A stretch of DNA of 64,000 nucleotides from Corallium rubrum (lineage: Eukaryota; Cnidaria; Anthozoa; Scleralcyonacea; Coralliidae), in the NCBI GenBank assembly GCA_964035015.1, contig CAXIUP010000245.1, positions 1-64,000 on the forward strand, written 5' to 3'. Positions 37,036-48,425 of the stretch are shown here, in pieces. The stretch's first letter is position 1. Every line of letters begins with the position of its first letter. Under the pieces are notes generated by a model that worked only from the letters and a program-made list of their open reading frames with translations, was not told the origin of the DNA and did not search any database. Position numbers and translations under genes: made by a program.

Positions 37036-37204
37036 CATGTCGTCATTGCATAATGATGTCGTCATTGCCGAATGTCATGTCGTCATTGCCGAATGTCATG
37101 TCGTCATTGCATAATGTCATGTCGTCATTGCCGAATGTCATGTCGTCATTGCCGAATGTCATGTCGTCATTGCATAATGTCATGTCGTCATTGCATAATG
37201 TCAT
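37036..37204. repeat. Right subterminal minisatellite of element 3
   Basis: About eight inverted copies of the 21-bp left unit, again with cattatgc/cattcggc variants. Confidence 0.95.
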
Positions 37205-37235
37205 TAGTTAATTTTGGCGGTCATCACCCCCCATA

Positions 37236-37241
37236 AAACTC
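37236..37241. repeat. Target site duplication of element 3, right copy
   Basis: AAACTC, identical to 23480-23485. Confidence 0.85.
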
Positions 37242-37507
37242 CTTCAGGAAGATATAATCTTGAGGGGTAGTGTAGCCGTCTTTCTTACATGCCTTTATTT
37301 GCAGGGATATAAGATTTATATTTTAAAAAATTGCACAATATTTTCAAAGATGTGTGTTATAGCATAGTCAATAACATGCGTGAATGTTTAATATAATCTA
37401 ATTCATATATCTGTTGAAGCTTCGTGCGTTACTTCACTTAGGCAACTGTATTGGTTAAAATCCAATATATAGCTATCATTTGTCTCTGTCCGTACTGAGT
37501 AACTCAA

Positions 37508-37640
37508 TCAACAATTTATTTGATGCATTTGTGCGCATGCAATCCATGACACAATAGTACCTACGCGTGTAAAACGCTAAATGTAATCGTCTTAATAAAA
37601 ACACCCGTGTTTATGAGTCAAAGAATGAGAGTTCAACAAC
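37508..37640. repeat. 130-bp repeat, inverted partner of 7885-8012
   Basis: See 7885-8012; the two copies face each other across elements 2 and 3. Confidence 0.7.
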
Positions 37641-37662
37641 CAGTGTGAAGGTATCACCACAT

Positions 37663-37720
37663 TCATCCTCGGATTCATCACCAGATTCATCACCAGATTC
37701 ATCACCAGATTCAGCACCAC
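37663..37720. repeat. 12-bp minisatellite
   Basis: About five copies of gattcatcacca, with one gattcagcacca variant. Confidence 0.85.
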
Positions 37721-37900
37721 ATTCGCAAAGCAAATATTTCACCTACAATAATTCCTTCAATAATCAACCGATCGGCACACACGATACACCAAATTAAAGC
37801 TTATTATTCCATCTTTCTGGCCCAACATTAACGGCGTTTGTTTGAACAATTTATAAAGGAGAAAAATAACGATTTACTCCAAACTACTCGCTCTTCGGTC

Positions 37901-38128
37901 TTGGGGGAAAAATTTCGATGACTTCTTTTCATTTTAACCGGCTTTCCTATATATCAAAATGAACCTCATTCTATCCTCTTGCTGGCCCAAGAAAAATTAG
38001 AAGTGGCCCAGATCTGGTTCAAGAGTTATTCGCTTTTAAAGCGAGACGCCCATATTGTTTATAATTACACAGCGCGCTAAAAATAGAATACTTTATTGTT
38101 AATTCGTCGGGATGGTCTTGGGGGAAAC
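37901..38128. repeat. 218-bp satellite unit left of element 4
   Basis: A unit starting ttgggggaaa runs to 38118 and a second starts at 38119, cut after 10 bp by element 4. The same unit resumes in the same orientation at 53964-54180 and again at 54181-54288. Shared markers: cgatggcttc, ctttcctatatatca, cttgctggcccaagaaaaa. Confidence 0.8.
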
Positions 38129-38164
38129 AGAGTAATGTCCAATATAGGCATCCGTTTGCAGCTG

Positions 38165-40875
38165 CTTACGGACGGTAAGATGTGTTTACAGGTGGTTGGG
38201 TGATAACAAGAGTGGTGTAATGGTTACAGGTGATGCAGATGGAAGCAGATGCTACGGACGGTAACAAGTGGTTACAGGTGGTACGGATGGGAGACTTAGT
38301 GTATAGGCTTTACAGGTGGTGCAGATGGTACAGATGGAAGCAGCTGCTACGGACGGTAACAAGTGGTTACAGGTGGTACAGATGGAAGCAGCTGCTACGG
38401 ACGGTAACAAGTGCTTACAGGTGGTACGGATGGGAGAGTTAGTGTATAGGCTATACAGGTGGTGCAGATGGTACAGATGGAAGCAGCTGCTACGGACGGT
38501 AACAAGTGGTTGCAGGTGGTACGGATGGGGGACTTAGTGTATAGGGTATACAAGTGGTGCAGATGGTACAGATGGAAGCAGCTGCTACGGACGGTAACAA
38601 GTGGTTACAGGTGGTACAGGTGGAAGCATCTGCTACGGACGGTAACAAGTGGTTACAGGTGGTGCGGATGGGGGACTTAGTGTATAGCCTTTACAGGTGG
38701 TGAAGATGGTACAGATGGAAGCAGCTGCTACGGACGGTAACAAGTGGTTACAGGTGGTACGCATGGAAGCAGCTGCTACGGACGGTAACAAGTGGTTACA
38801 GGTGGTACGGATGGGAGACTTAGTCTATAGACTTTACAGGTGGTGCAGATGGTACACATGGATGCAGCTGCTACGGACGGTAACAAGTGGTTACAGGTGG
38901 TACGGATGGGAGCAGCTGCTACGGACGGTAACAAGTGGTTTCAGGTGGTACAGATGGAAGCAGCTGCTACGCACGGTAACAAGTGGTTACAGGTGGTACA
39001 GATGGAAGCAGCTGCTACGGACGGTAACAAGTGGTTGCAGGTGGTATGGATGGGGGACTTAGTATATAGGGTATACAGGTGGTGCAGATGGTACAGATGG
39101 AAGCAGCTGCTACGGACGGTAACAAGTGCTTACAGGAGGTACGGATGGAAGCATCTGCTACGGACGGTAACAAGTGGTTACAGGTGGTACAGATGGAAAC
39201 AGCTGCTACGAACGGTAACAAGTGGTTACAGGTGGTACGGATGGGGGACTTAGTGTATAGGCTATACAGGTGGTGCAGATGGTACAGATGGAAGCAGCTG
39301 CTACGGACGGTAACAAGTGGTTACAGGTGGTACAGATGGAAGCAGCTGCTACGGACGGTAACAAGTGCTTACAGGTGGTACGGATGGAAGCATCTGCTAC
39401 GGACGGTAACAAGTGGTTACAGGTGGTACAGATGGAAACAGCTGCTACGAACGGTAACAAGTGGTTACAGGTGGTACGGATGGGGGACTTAGTGTATAGG
39501 CTATACAGGTGGTGCAGATGGTACAGATGGAAGCAGCGGCTACGGATGGTAACAAGTGGTTGCAGGTGGTACGGATGGGGGACTTAGTGTATAGGGTATA
39601 CAAGTGGTGCAGATGGTACAGATGGAAGCAGCTGCTACGGACGGTAACAAGTGGTTACAGGTGGTACAGGTGGAAGCATCTGCTACGGACGGTAACAAGT
39701 GGTTACAGGTGGTGCGGATGGGGGACTTAGTGTATAGCCTTTACAGGTGGTGAAGATGGTACAGATGGAAGCAGCTGCTACGGACGGTAACAAGTGGTTA
39801 CCGGTGGTACGGATGGAAGCAGCTGCTACGGACGGTAACAAGTGGTTACAGGTGGTACGGATGGGGGACTTAGTGTATAGGCTATACAGGTGGTGCAGAT
39901 GGTACAGATGGAAGCAGCGGCTACGGGTGGTAACAAGTGGTTGCAGGTGGTACGGATGGGGGACTTAGTGTATAGGGTATACAAGTGGTGCAGATGGTAC
40001 AGATGGAAGCAGCTGCTACGGACGGTAACAAGTGGTTACAGGTGGTACAGGTGGAAGCATCTGCTACGGACGGTAACAAGTGCTTACAGGTGGTACGGAT
40101 GGGAGAGTTAGTGTATAGGCTATACAGGTGCTGCAGATGGTACAGATGGAAGCAGCTGCTACGGACGGTAACAAGTGGTTACAGGTGGTACGGATGGGAG
40201 ACTTAGTCTATAGGCTTTACAGGTGGTGCAGATGGTACAGATGGATGCAGCTGCTACGGACGGTAACAAGTGGTTACAGGTGGTACGGATGGGAGCAGCT
40301 GCTACGGACGGTAACAAGTGGTTTCAGGTGGTACAGATGGAAGCAGCTGCTACGCACGGTAACAAGTGGTTACAGGTGGTACAGATGGAAGCAGCTGCTA
40401 CGGACGGTAACATGTGGTTGCAGGTGGTATGGATGGGGGACTTAGTATATAGGGTATACAGGTGGTGCAGATGGTACAGATGGAAGCAGCTGCTACCGAC
40501 GGTAACAAGTGCTTACAGGAGGTACGGATGGAAGCATCTGCTACGGACGGTAACAAGTGGTTACAGGTGGTACAGATGGAAACAGCTGCTACGAACGGTA
40601 ACAAGTGGTTACAGGTGGTACGGATGGGGGACTTAGTGTATAGGCTATACAGGTGGTGCAGATGGTACAGATGGAAGCAGCTGCTACGGACGGTAACAAG
40701 TGGTTACAGGTGGTACAGATGGAAGCACCTGCTACGGACGGTAAGAAGTGGTTACAGGTGGTACGGATGGGAGACTTAGTGTTTAGGCTTTACAGGTGGT
40801 ACAGATGGTACAGATGGAAGCAGCTGCTACGGACGGTAACAAGTGGTTACAGGTGGCACAGATGGGAGAGGCTTT
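38165..40875. repeat. Left 48-bp minisatellite of element 4, with higher-order structure
   Basis: Units of the type caggtggtacagatggaagc + agctgctacggacggtaaca + agtggtta. A variant unit containing ggagacttagtgtatagg recurs every few units. Blocks are duplicated: 38459-39253 or so reappears about 1,050 bp later, 38840-39253 reappears 1,383 bp later at 40223-40636. The 48-bp period keeps frames open, giving Trp/Arg-rich phantom proteins. Confidence 0.92.
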
Positions 40876-40892
40876 TCCAGAGGAAAATATAA

Positions 40893-41494
40893 TGTCAAAT
40901 AGTAAAGAGAAATTTTCGAGAAGTAAGAGTTCTACGTCAAAGGTGTTACGATGAATTATTTTGTGTGTTGTGAGGGTAAGAAAAGAAGGAGAAAGCCGAC
41001 AATGTGAAGTTTCGTATGTAGGAGAAAGCAGGAATCATTTACATAGACTGATAGTATTGAATACGGAATGTGAAAGGTCATAGGGGTTCTAAAAGGATGT
41101 CGTTAGATGTTTTGAAGTAAATTGGCACTACGTTTCGCACGAGTTAACGTTGTGTTGAAGACGTGATGATGATCTGCATTAGGTCTATGTGGAAGGAAGG
41201 GGAAGGGCCTTAGCGTTAGTATTGCAACTAAAAAGTTATTCATCTTCTTTGTTATTGTAATGTCCTTGACGTTTGCGTTGTATTTCCGCTGCCTAATCTG
41301 TGTTTTACAAGGGCTTGGATATTATGTATATTGCCGTCAGGAAAAGAGTTAATACATGAGTTTCGGAAGAGGGAGATGGCATGTTTAGTAAGAAGATGGT
41401 GTCGCGATTGCAAAGTTAAGTATATTTGAAGGAGAAGTAGAGGTGTATAAGTAATTGGATATGGCATTCGATGAATAATTGTATGGGTTATATG
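40893..41494. other. Non-coding arm of element 4
   Basis: About 600 bp, G/T/A-rich, no supported gene. Confidence 0.6.
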
Positions 41495-43172
41495 CATAGA
41501 AATAGTAGACCTAGAATGCGTGCTCTGTCACGTGACAGGTGTCCAAATTAAATTTTATTTTGCCCTTATAGATCCGCCATTTTGAATTTTGCAAAGGGGT
41601 GGGATAAATATACAACAATGATCGCCTCTCAAAATAAAGAATTGGAGGACGTTTCATAGGGATAAATGGATACATGCATGACAACAAATCAGCCACATAC
41701 ACATTAGCATAAAATAAAACAATTTGCAAGACACTTGCTTTATTAAACGTGCTAAAAACTATTATTACTATAAAGCTAAAAATTATATTTAGATCAATAG
41801 ACCATTTCACGGTTTCCGCCGCCATTTTGTCGGGTAGGCAAGAATTTTGAGGCGCGGTTACCAAGCCCCATACAAATCATTGTTGTTTGGCGTCCTCGAG
41901 TGTTGTATTGGCTTGCGATTTTGCGGAAATTTTCAAATTTTGTCTACTTTTGGAGAGGAAAAGTACCAAAAGATAAAGGGTAAGTACGTTTTCTATCATT
42001 AGGGTGATTTTTACCTACGTTTTAAGTATATTATTTGATTTAGGACACATTTTGGCATTGTTGCGTCGCGATCGACAAAGCCTCGATTTATATAAATGCT
42101 TACTTTGTTGAGGGATAAGACTGTATTTTTTAAGCTACTTGTGTGTTGTACTTGTGTAAGCCATTCAGCTTTTCAAATTTGTTGTTAGTTGTATTTACAG
42201 CTTATTAAAGCACATTTCACTTAACATCACATCATTAATTATGCTATAAATATTAGCATAACACTTGGAGCAGGTACAATAAGCTTATAAATATGAAGAA
42301 ACTTAAAATATTGCCAACTGTATAAAGTTTAAATAGTTAAAATTTGATTTTGTTGTTGTAGTGCACCACCAATGCCCAAAAACGCGCATTGTTGCGTTGG
42401 GGATGTGACAATGATGAAAGATACCCTGAAAAGTGCAAAGTCAGATCCAATGTTGGGTCAATGAGCTTCTACAAATTTACCAAGCACCCTAGTAAAAGGC
42501 CAATATGGATTGAAAACATAATTAAAGGGCGTGAGAATCTCAGTCCAGGGAGTGGAACATTTGTTTGTGCAAATCATTTTGTTGATGGTAAACCAACCAG
42601 GGAAAACCCAAACCTACCCTCTTCCTTACCCCTAGAGCCAACAAGTATGACAGTACCCCAATAAAAAGAAAGCGACCTGGTGGAAGAGTATCTGAAGGGA
42701 ATACCCCTGGGACAAGTGGAGAGGGTACTGTGAAAGAGATGGAAGAAATAGAGCATTGTGAAGAAGTGGAGGATCCACCAGAAGTTGAGAGCCCTGACTA
42801 TCTATTTGAAGAGGTAATCCAAGAAGGAATGGTACACTTTTACACCAGATTGCCAAACCCAGAAACATTTAAATTCCTTCATGATCAACTACGACCCAAA
42901 GCAGTAAATATGAATTATTGGAAGGGAGATATCCAAGTGCAAAAGGAAAACCCATCCATGAATACGAGACGCAGGCTATCTGATTTATTTGATGTATTTG
43001 AGAGTGCTTGTATGGAGCCACACCCAATTAAACCAGGTCTCAAAAGAAAGTTAGTGCTTGAAGATGAGTTGCTGCTGACTGTGATGAGACTTAGGCTGGG
43101 TCTTCTTGTAGATGACTTGGCCTTTAGATTTAAAATCTCACGCGCCCTTGTGTCACAAATATTCGCAACATG

Positions 43173-43422
43173 CAATCGTGGACAAAACCTGTCAATAAAA
43201 TGTTCCAACGTGTAAACTTTTTGTTTAATCCTACTTAATTCGTTCGATTTACAGGAAAGACCTTCCCCCCACCTCCCCCGAACAATGTTGGTATGATGTA
43301 ACCATGTGCGAAATATAAATTCAACATTGAATGGGGGAGGGGGGACAGAAAGTCCTTCAAACATTAGTTACTACTCTTTTGTTACTATTTTTATTAATTT
43401 TATTAACAGTTTTGTCCACGAT
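43173..43422. repeat. 250-bp direct repeat, left copy (MITE)
   Basis: Carries short terminal inverted repeats of about 16 bp. Partner at 47209-47458. Inner junctions are gatcTGTCTG here and CAGACAatc at the right copy. Confidence 0.85.
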
Positions 43423-43756
43423 CTGTCTGGGAAATGTTACGCACGCAAGCACACGTTTATGTCTCCCAAAACTAACATTTGCATGGATTTATACTGGAAA
43501 TTGCCACAAAAATAACTCAATCAACTCTTTAAAAGACATATTTAAGCTAATTTGCATTCCATTGTATTTATTTAAATTATTTCCATTGTATATTTCAACA
43601 TGGCATGAAGGACCCCTTGTTGTGCTTAAATATCACATAAGCATATCTTCACGTGGCTGACACAACACATACATATACTCTGCTGAGAAAATATAGAAAA
43701 GTTATAATTGCGTTTAGCGAGAAATCGATAGTTAGGCAAACGAATCGCTACAAGTC

Positions 43757-45100
43757 ATGGAATTAAGTTCAAGATGTATTCGGCAAGTTTATTTGATAAC
43801 TTATAGCCAAGCTGACTTGGTTAAGTTTCCTACGCGACGTTCATTCGCCGATGCGGTTGTCGCGTCGTTCAGTGGTGTGTCTGCAACTATTGAACAGTGG
43901 TGTTGTAGTCAAGAGGAACACCAGATGTCTGGAAAGCACTATCATATGGCAATGAAGTTCAATAAAAATCAACGATGGCTCTCAAGTAAGCGGTACTTAA
44001 CGAGCAACAATGGTATATCCGTCAACTGTTCGGCTGTCCATGATAATTATTATAGTGCATGGGCATATACCACGAAAGACGACAAAGATGCAATCGAAAG
44101 TGAAGGTCATCCAGACCTTTGGAATTCAAAAAAGGAACCGAAAACTACGGAGGCAACCAAAACGCGAAGATTGCGAGCAAAAAAAGCACGACATGACACG
44201 TGTGATGACATGCTCGAAGACGAAGATGGCGGCGAAGGAGAACAGAGGGGCAAAAAACGCAAGCGCCTAACGGCTTTTGAAATGTCAGAAATCATTGTGG
44301 AAAAAGGAATAAGATCAAGAGAGGAGCTTCTGATTTTGGCTAAAGAGCAAAAAGACGAAGGAAAGAAAGATATCGCAGAGTTCATTGTGAATCGTGGCTC
44401 GAAGGTTGTTGCAGAAATTCTAGATACAGCCTGGGAAATGGAGTGTGCTAAAGAAAAAAGGCTTCGTAGGGAAAAGTCGAGAATGCAATTGTTGCATGAG
44501 GCTCGGGAAGGTAGTTGTGTCGAAGGCTGTAATGGAGTTTGGCTACAATTAGCGAAAGAGCTACTGGAGAACAATGGGATTATACGAAGTTCATTTCAAC
44601 AAGCCGTGATAAATTTGTTAACGAAAGGACGGGGGAAGTACTGAAACGTTATGATCATCGGGCCTGCTAATTGTGGGAAAACGTTTATAATTAATCCAAT
44701 AACGAAAATATTTTCCACATTTTCTAATCCTGCGTCAAGTACGTTTGCTTGGGTTGATGCTGAGAAGGCGGAATGTTTGTTTCTGAACGATTTCCGGTGG
44801 TCGCAAGCCATTATCCCATGGCACGATTTATTGCTCCTGTTAGAAGGACAATTAGTTCATCTACCCGCGCCGAAGACGCACTATGCGAAAGATATATGTT
44901 TTGCAAATGATACCCCAATTTTCGCGACAGGCAAGAATCCCATCTGCTTTGTGAAGAATGGATGCATTGATGACCGCGAGACGGAGATGATGTCTGTCCG
45001 TTGGAAAATATTCCGTTTCAACTGGCAAATATTCGAGACACGCCAAAAGGAAATGGAATCGTGTTGCAAGTGCTTTGCTGACCTTATCCTTAGCAGATAA
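43757..45100 (+). pseudogene. CRESS-DNA-type Rep: HUH endonuclease plus SF3 helicase, one internal stop
   Basis: First part 43757-44644 (295 aa): motif 1 VYLITYSQ, HUH motif HYH at residues 61-63, and catalytic Y104-x2-K107 (YTTK). Then a Lys/Arg/Glu-rich linker and a conserved helical region. An in-frame stop (44642-44644) separates it from the helicase part, same frame, 44645-45100: Walker A GPANCGKT, Walker B ECLFLNDF, and motif C IFATGKNPI. Such proteins nick an origin and drive rolling-circle replication of small circular DNA viruses and plasmids; copies are known integrated in animal genomes. All visible catalytic motifs remain; the stop is the only break I see. It may be an endogenous viral element, a plasmid relic, or the Rep of a transposon. 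Confidence 0.8.
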
Positions 45101-45257
45101 ATATTATATCGTTGACGTTTTATATAATGCTTCATATTGACTAGTGAAAAGTTAAACATTTTAAGGGACTATTATATAATATATTTTGGGTTAAAATAGT
45201 GAACTGATTAAACGGTATTAAAAATAGAATTGACCGCGTGACCTCGCTCATGTAGCT

Positions 45258-45662
45258 GACGATTAACCACGGTTAACCATGACGGTTAACCACTCGCTTA
45301 AACTAAATTTAACACTAAGAATGTTACTTAAATGTGTTTTACTTTCTCACGATTGGATTATAGTTATATACACAAAAGATGACGTGATATTAAGTATATT
45401 ATATGTCTTGAATTTGCGAAATACGACGGTTAACCACGACAATTAAATAAACATCACACTCTATTTACCTTATAATCATCGAGGTTAACCGTGGTTAACC
45501 GTTCTAAAGTAGCTGTTTCATAGTTTTTATGTGACGCGTTGTATTTTATTCTATTAACAACGTATTATAATGCTATGTGAACGTCCATGTTGAAAGTATA
45601 TGTTTTTCTTAACATAAAATTCAATCGTACGAACATGGGTTAATCGTGGTTAACCGTCGCGT
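45258..45662. promoter_or_regulatory. Iteron-like cluster of GGTTAACC repeats
   Basis: GGTTAACC with CACGG/CGTGG edges or close variants occurs at 45270-45292 (three overlapping), 45427-45440, 45483-45502 (two) and 45642-45658 (two, one with TTAATCG). Located directly downstream of the Rep gene. Rep proteins often bind iterated sites near their origin. No clear nonanucleotide stem-loop was found. Confidence 0.5.
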
Positions 45663-45911
45663 AGGACACACATAAGTAATTAAAGTCTCCCCATGTAAAT
45701 ATTTCACACTTGTCTTGTAACTCACTGTGCAGTGAAGATCGAGGCATTTCATTTGTTGAAAATACTTAGATAATTAAAACACTTTACGATATTTTACATG
45801 TATGATATATAAGAAATTACTGTTTGATTATTACACTTTAAATTCCAGTTTGTTAGGCTCGGCACATAATAGACAATAGTAACAATTAAAACGCACAGCG
45901 TGATTATATAC

Positions 45912-47009
45912 TTAGTATCTGATTCTGTTTCCTTTCTTAGCTATAATCATTTCGATGCGATTATTCATACTTTCTATAGTTTTGTCAATATGAGTTTTAT
46001 CAAAATGAAGTATTGTAGATTGAACTCGAGCGGAAAATTCTTGAAAAGTCTCTTTCTTTATATTTCGCACAATTGCATCATTATTAAGTTTTCGCTTTAT
46101 GAGGTGAAACAAATTTTCGATGGGGTTTATGTCTGGGCTACGTGCAGGTATTGGTAATTATTTTGCCCGTATTGATTTCATTGCCATTCTTGCCAATGCA
46201 CTATTTTGACTAGGATCCCCATCTTGTAACCAGAGACGAGACCGACCTTTGCGTGCCTTTTTAAACATTTGGGGAAATTCTCTAAGCACAAGATCTTTAA
46301 AATACTGTCCGTCTAACTTCTGATACTGGTCGCATAACACAACGCCTGCTCCGTGGCTTACTGCAACCATCATCTTGACAACCTTCCCGCCAGATCCTTC
46401 GTGACTACCCTTGGCTGTGCACCCTCGATCCATGCCTTCATTTGCTCTTCTCCAAATCCTTCCTTTTGGCGCCTTAGCTTCATCCGCTGGATTTGTTTTG
46501 TGGATAAAGCTTACTCCATCTAGATAAAATGCAATTTGTTTCGTCCAAACATCACTACTGAATTCCCTTTTCATTGTTCTCCCAAACTTATATCGCTTTC
46601 GAATATCAGTCTTACTTAATACACCTTTTTTCCTCGCTTGCAAATAATGGTATCCGTTTTTATTCAAGAAACGGCGCAATGTCCGCGACGAAATAGCATT
46701 AGGGTTTATTCCAGAACTGAGAAGTAATTTCTTCGATGTAAAATTGCTATTTTCTTCTCTCAAAATGTTAATATTTCGCAAAATAGACCGCTTTTGTCTT
46801 AGATTTATTTTCTCCGGCCTGCCACCTCTATTCTTTGTTTTCTGCTTTCTTTTTAATTCCTTTGAAAATTTCTCCTTCCAGATTCTATAAACGCTTGGCA
46901 CAGACACTTTACATTCATCAGCAACTTCTCTAGCAGTATGCGTACCAGTTTTGCCCATAAGTTTTATGTAGGCTCTTTTTTCCGGTGAAAACTTTCCACT
47001 AAACGCCAT
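45912..47009 (-). pseudogene. Tc1/mariner-IS630-like transposase, one in-frame stop
   Basis: 283 aa are open from 47009 to a TAA at 46160-46158; the same frame continues without that stop to 45912. Residues about 10-135 hold helix-turn-helix regions (TAREVADECKVSVPSVYRIW; SRTLRRFLNKNGY). Catalytic residues: D in FYLDGVSF, D in WLQDGDPSQNS and, beyond the stop, E in SPDINPIEN. Clear terminal inverted repeats of its own were not found, so it may rely on the outer MITE ends. Convergent with the Rep gene. Confidence 0.8.
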
Positions 47010-47208
47010 ATTGAACCCTCGATTGAACCCACTTTATAACAGTTTATAGCGTTTTCTATGACGTCATTAATTATCTAATAATTAATTGTAATTGGTACAA
47101 CACTTAAGGTACTAGGCTACACACATATGAACTTAAGTTCTTAATTGCAAGGCCATATGGCTTTAAAAGCGTTTAAAAAGATGCATATATGAACCCGTCA
47201 AATTCAGA

Positions 47209-47458
47209 CAATCGTGGACAAAACCTGTCAATAAAATGTTCCAACGTGTAAACTTTTTGTTTAATCCTACTTAATTCGTTCGATTTACAGGAAAGACCTT
47301 CCCCCCACCTCCCCCGAACAATGTTGGTATGATGTAACCATGTGCGAAATATAAATTCAACATTGAATGGGGGAAGGGGGACAGAAAGTCCTTCAAACAT
47401 TAGTTACTACTCTTTTGTTACTATTTTTATTAATTTTATTAACAGTTTTGTGCACGAT
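47209..47458. repeat. 250-bp direct repeat, right copy (MITE)
   Basis: Nearly identical to 43173-43422; differs for instance by gggaagggggac versus gggaggggggac and gtgcacg versus gtccacg. Confidence 0.85.
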
Positions 47459-48425
47459 TGTGGGTTCGTTTAATGGCTAAGGAGTTAAACTGGCTAATAA
47501 TGTGGCCAAGCAAGGGGCAAGTACGTCGACAATTGCCAGAGTGCTTTAGACGAGCATATCCTAATGTCAGATGCATCATTGACTGTACTGAGGTATTTAC
47601 AGAAACCCCTAGTGCATTGGATATCCAGGCTGCTCTATGGTCAGACTACAAACACCATACCACAATGAAATTTTTGGTTGGAATCACACCAAATGGTGCC
47701 CCATCATATGTGGCTCCATGCTATGGAGGGCGAGCAACTGACAAATTTATTGTTCAAGATTGTGGGTTTTTTAAAATGCTTGAACCCTTTGACCAAATCA
47801 TGGCAGACCGAGGATTTAAAATTAGAGAGGAACTTATGTTATATCAAGCACATTTATGTATTCCACCCAGTTCAAGAGTTGGCATGCAAATGGTTTCAGA
47901 ACAGGTGAGAGAAACATCAATAATTGGCAATATCAGGATATATGTTGAACAAGCTATTGGTCGGCTAAAGTACTATAACATCATCAAGCATGAACTCCCA
48001 TTAAACTGCCTTCCACTATGTGATGATATTGTTTGTGTTGTTGCTGCACTTACCTGCCTCCAAAATCCACTTTGTAGCTGAACTGAAAAAGTGGATAGCT
48101 ACTGTACTGTATCTTTTGTTTGCAAATTATTTAATTCATTCCCTCAAAATTTTATTCAATATCTATATATTTTTATATGTAATAAAGATACAATATTAAC
48201 TCATTCCTGCCTAGACAGCTCTTATCATTTTTCTCTGGCTAACGTTTGATAATTTCACTTGCCAAGGGGAGGCGGTCTAGGCAGGAACAGGTTAACTTTT
48301 ATCTATTACAATTCCCAGTACCTACTGTATATAAAATTTGTTATTTTATTTACATTATCAATATCTAATGTCAACATTTACAGTATTAACAGTATTTGAA
48401 CAGTTACTTTGCTTATGAATCAATA

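Larger units (their letters stand above)
23486..37235. mobile_element. Element 3: 13.75-kb IS3EU-like transposon, CUE-HECT ligase + integrase
   Basis: Inverted ends start TATGGGGGGTGATGACCGCC and stop with its complement. A 21-bp minisatellite follows at each end, and the inverted repeats run to about 23706 and 36959. The 6-bp duplication AAACTC is perfect. TAT...ATA ends plus 6-bp duplication match what I recall for IS3EU. Same gene pair as element 1, but both genes are spliced and the left-right order is swapped (ligase left, transposase right). Both frames are open across all predicted exons, so this copy may be autonomous. Confidence 0.9.
37242..37900. other. Spacer between element 3 and the satellite
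   Basis: No gene. It contains the inverted 130-bp repeat (37508-37640) and a 12-bp gattcatcacca repeat at 37663-37720. Confidence 0.6.
43173..47460. mobile_element. Composite insertion: Rep gene and Tc1-like pseudogene between 250-bp direct repeats
   Basis: The left (43173-43422) and right (47209-47458) copies of a 250-bp sequence are nearly identical and in the same orientation. Each copy has its own inverted ends (CAATCGTGGACAAAAC...GTTTTGTCCACGAT), so it is a MITE. The outer ends are flanked by TG (43171-43172, 47461-47462), and removing the block restores the transposase reading frame. The period is 4,036 bp. Between the copies lie a CRESS-type Rep, iteron-like repeats and a Tc1/IS630-like pseudogene. 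Confidence 0.75.
42373..48081 (+). pseudogene. THAP-DDE (DDE_Tnp_4-type) transposase, broken and interrupted
   Basis: The natural start is probably 42373 (MPKNAHCCVG). One base is missing in the G-run near 42401, after which the THAP domain continues (GCDNDERYPEKC...FVCANHF) to about 42630. A second frame change near 42630-42660 leads into 42667-43172, the region before the DDE domain (ending ISRALVSQIFAT). The gene is then split by the 43173-47460 block. It resumes exactly in frame at 47463 once the block and one TG are removed, with DDE motifs IDCTE, MADRGF and VEQAIGR, and ends at 48081. THAP binds DNA; the DDE domain would cut and join transposon ends. Confidence 0.82.

Noticed and set aside
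38230-40892. A series of overlapping frames of 70-137 aa on both strands, rich in Trp/Arg or Val/Gln
   Set aside because: They are produced by the 48-bp minisatellite, whose period is a multiple of three; no start context, introns or family support.
41797-41925. First reading of this inverted repeat as an inner part of the CATAG element ends
   Set aside because: The AT flanks and the perfect pairing with 50545-50667 show it is the end of a separate, nested ISL2EU-like element.
44107-44574. 155-aa Ser-rich antisense frame
   Set aside because: Opposite strand of the charged linker of Rep.
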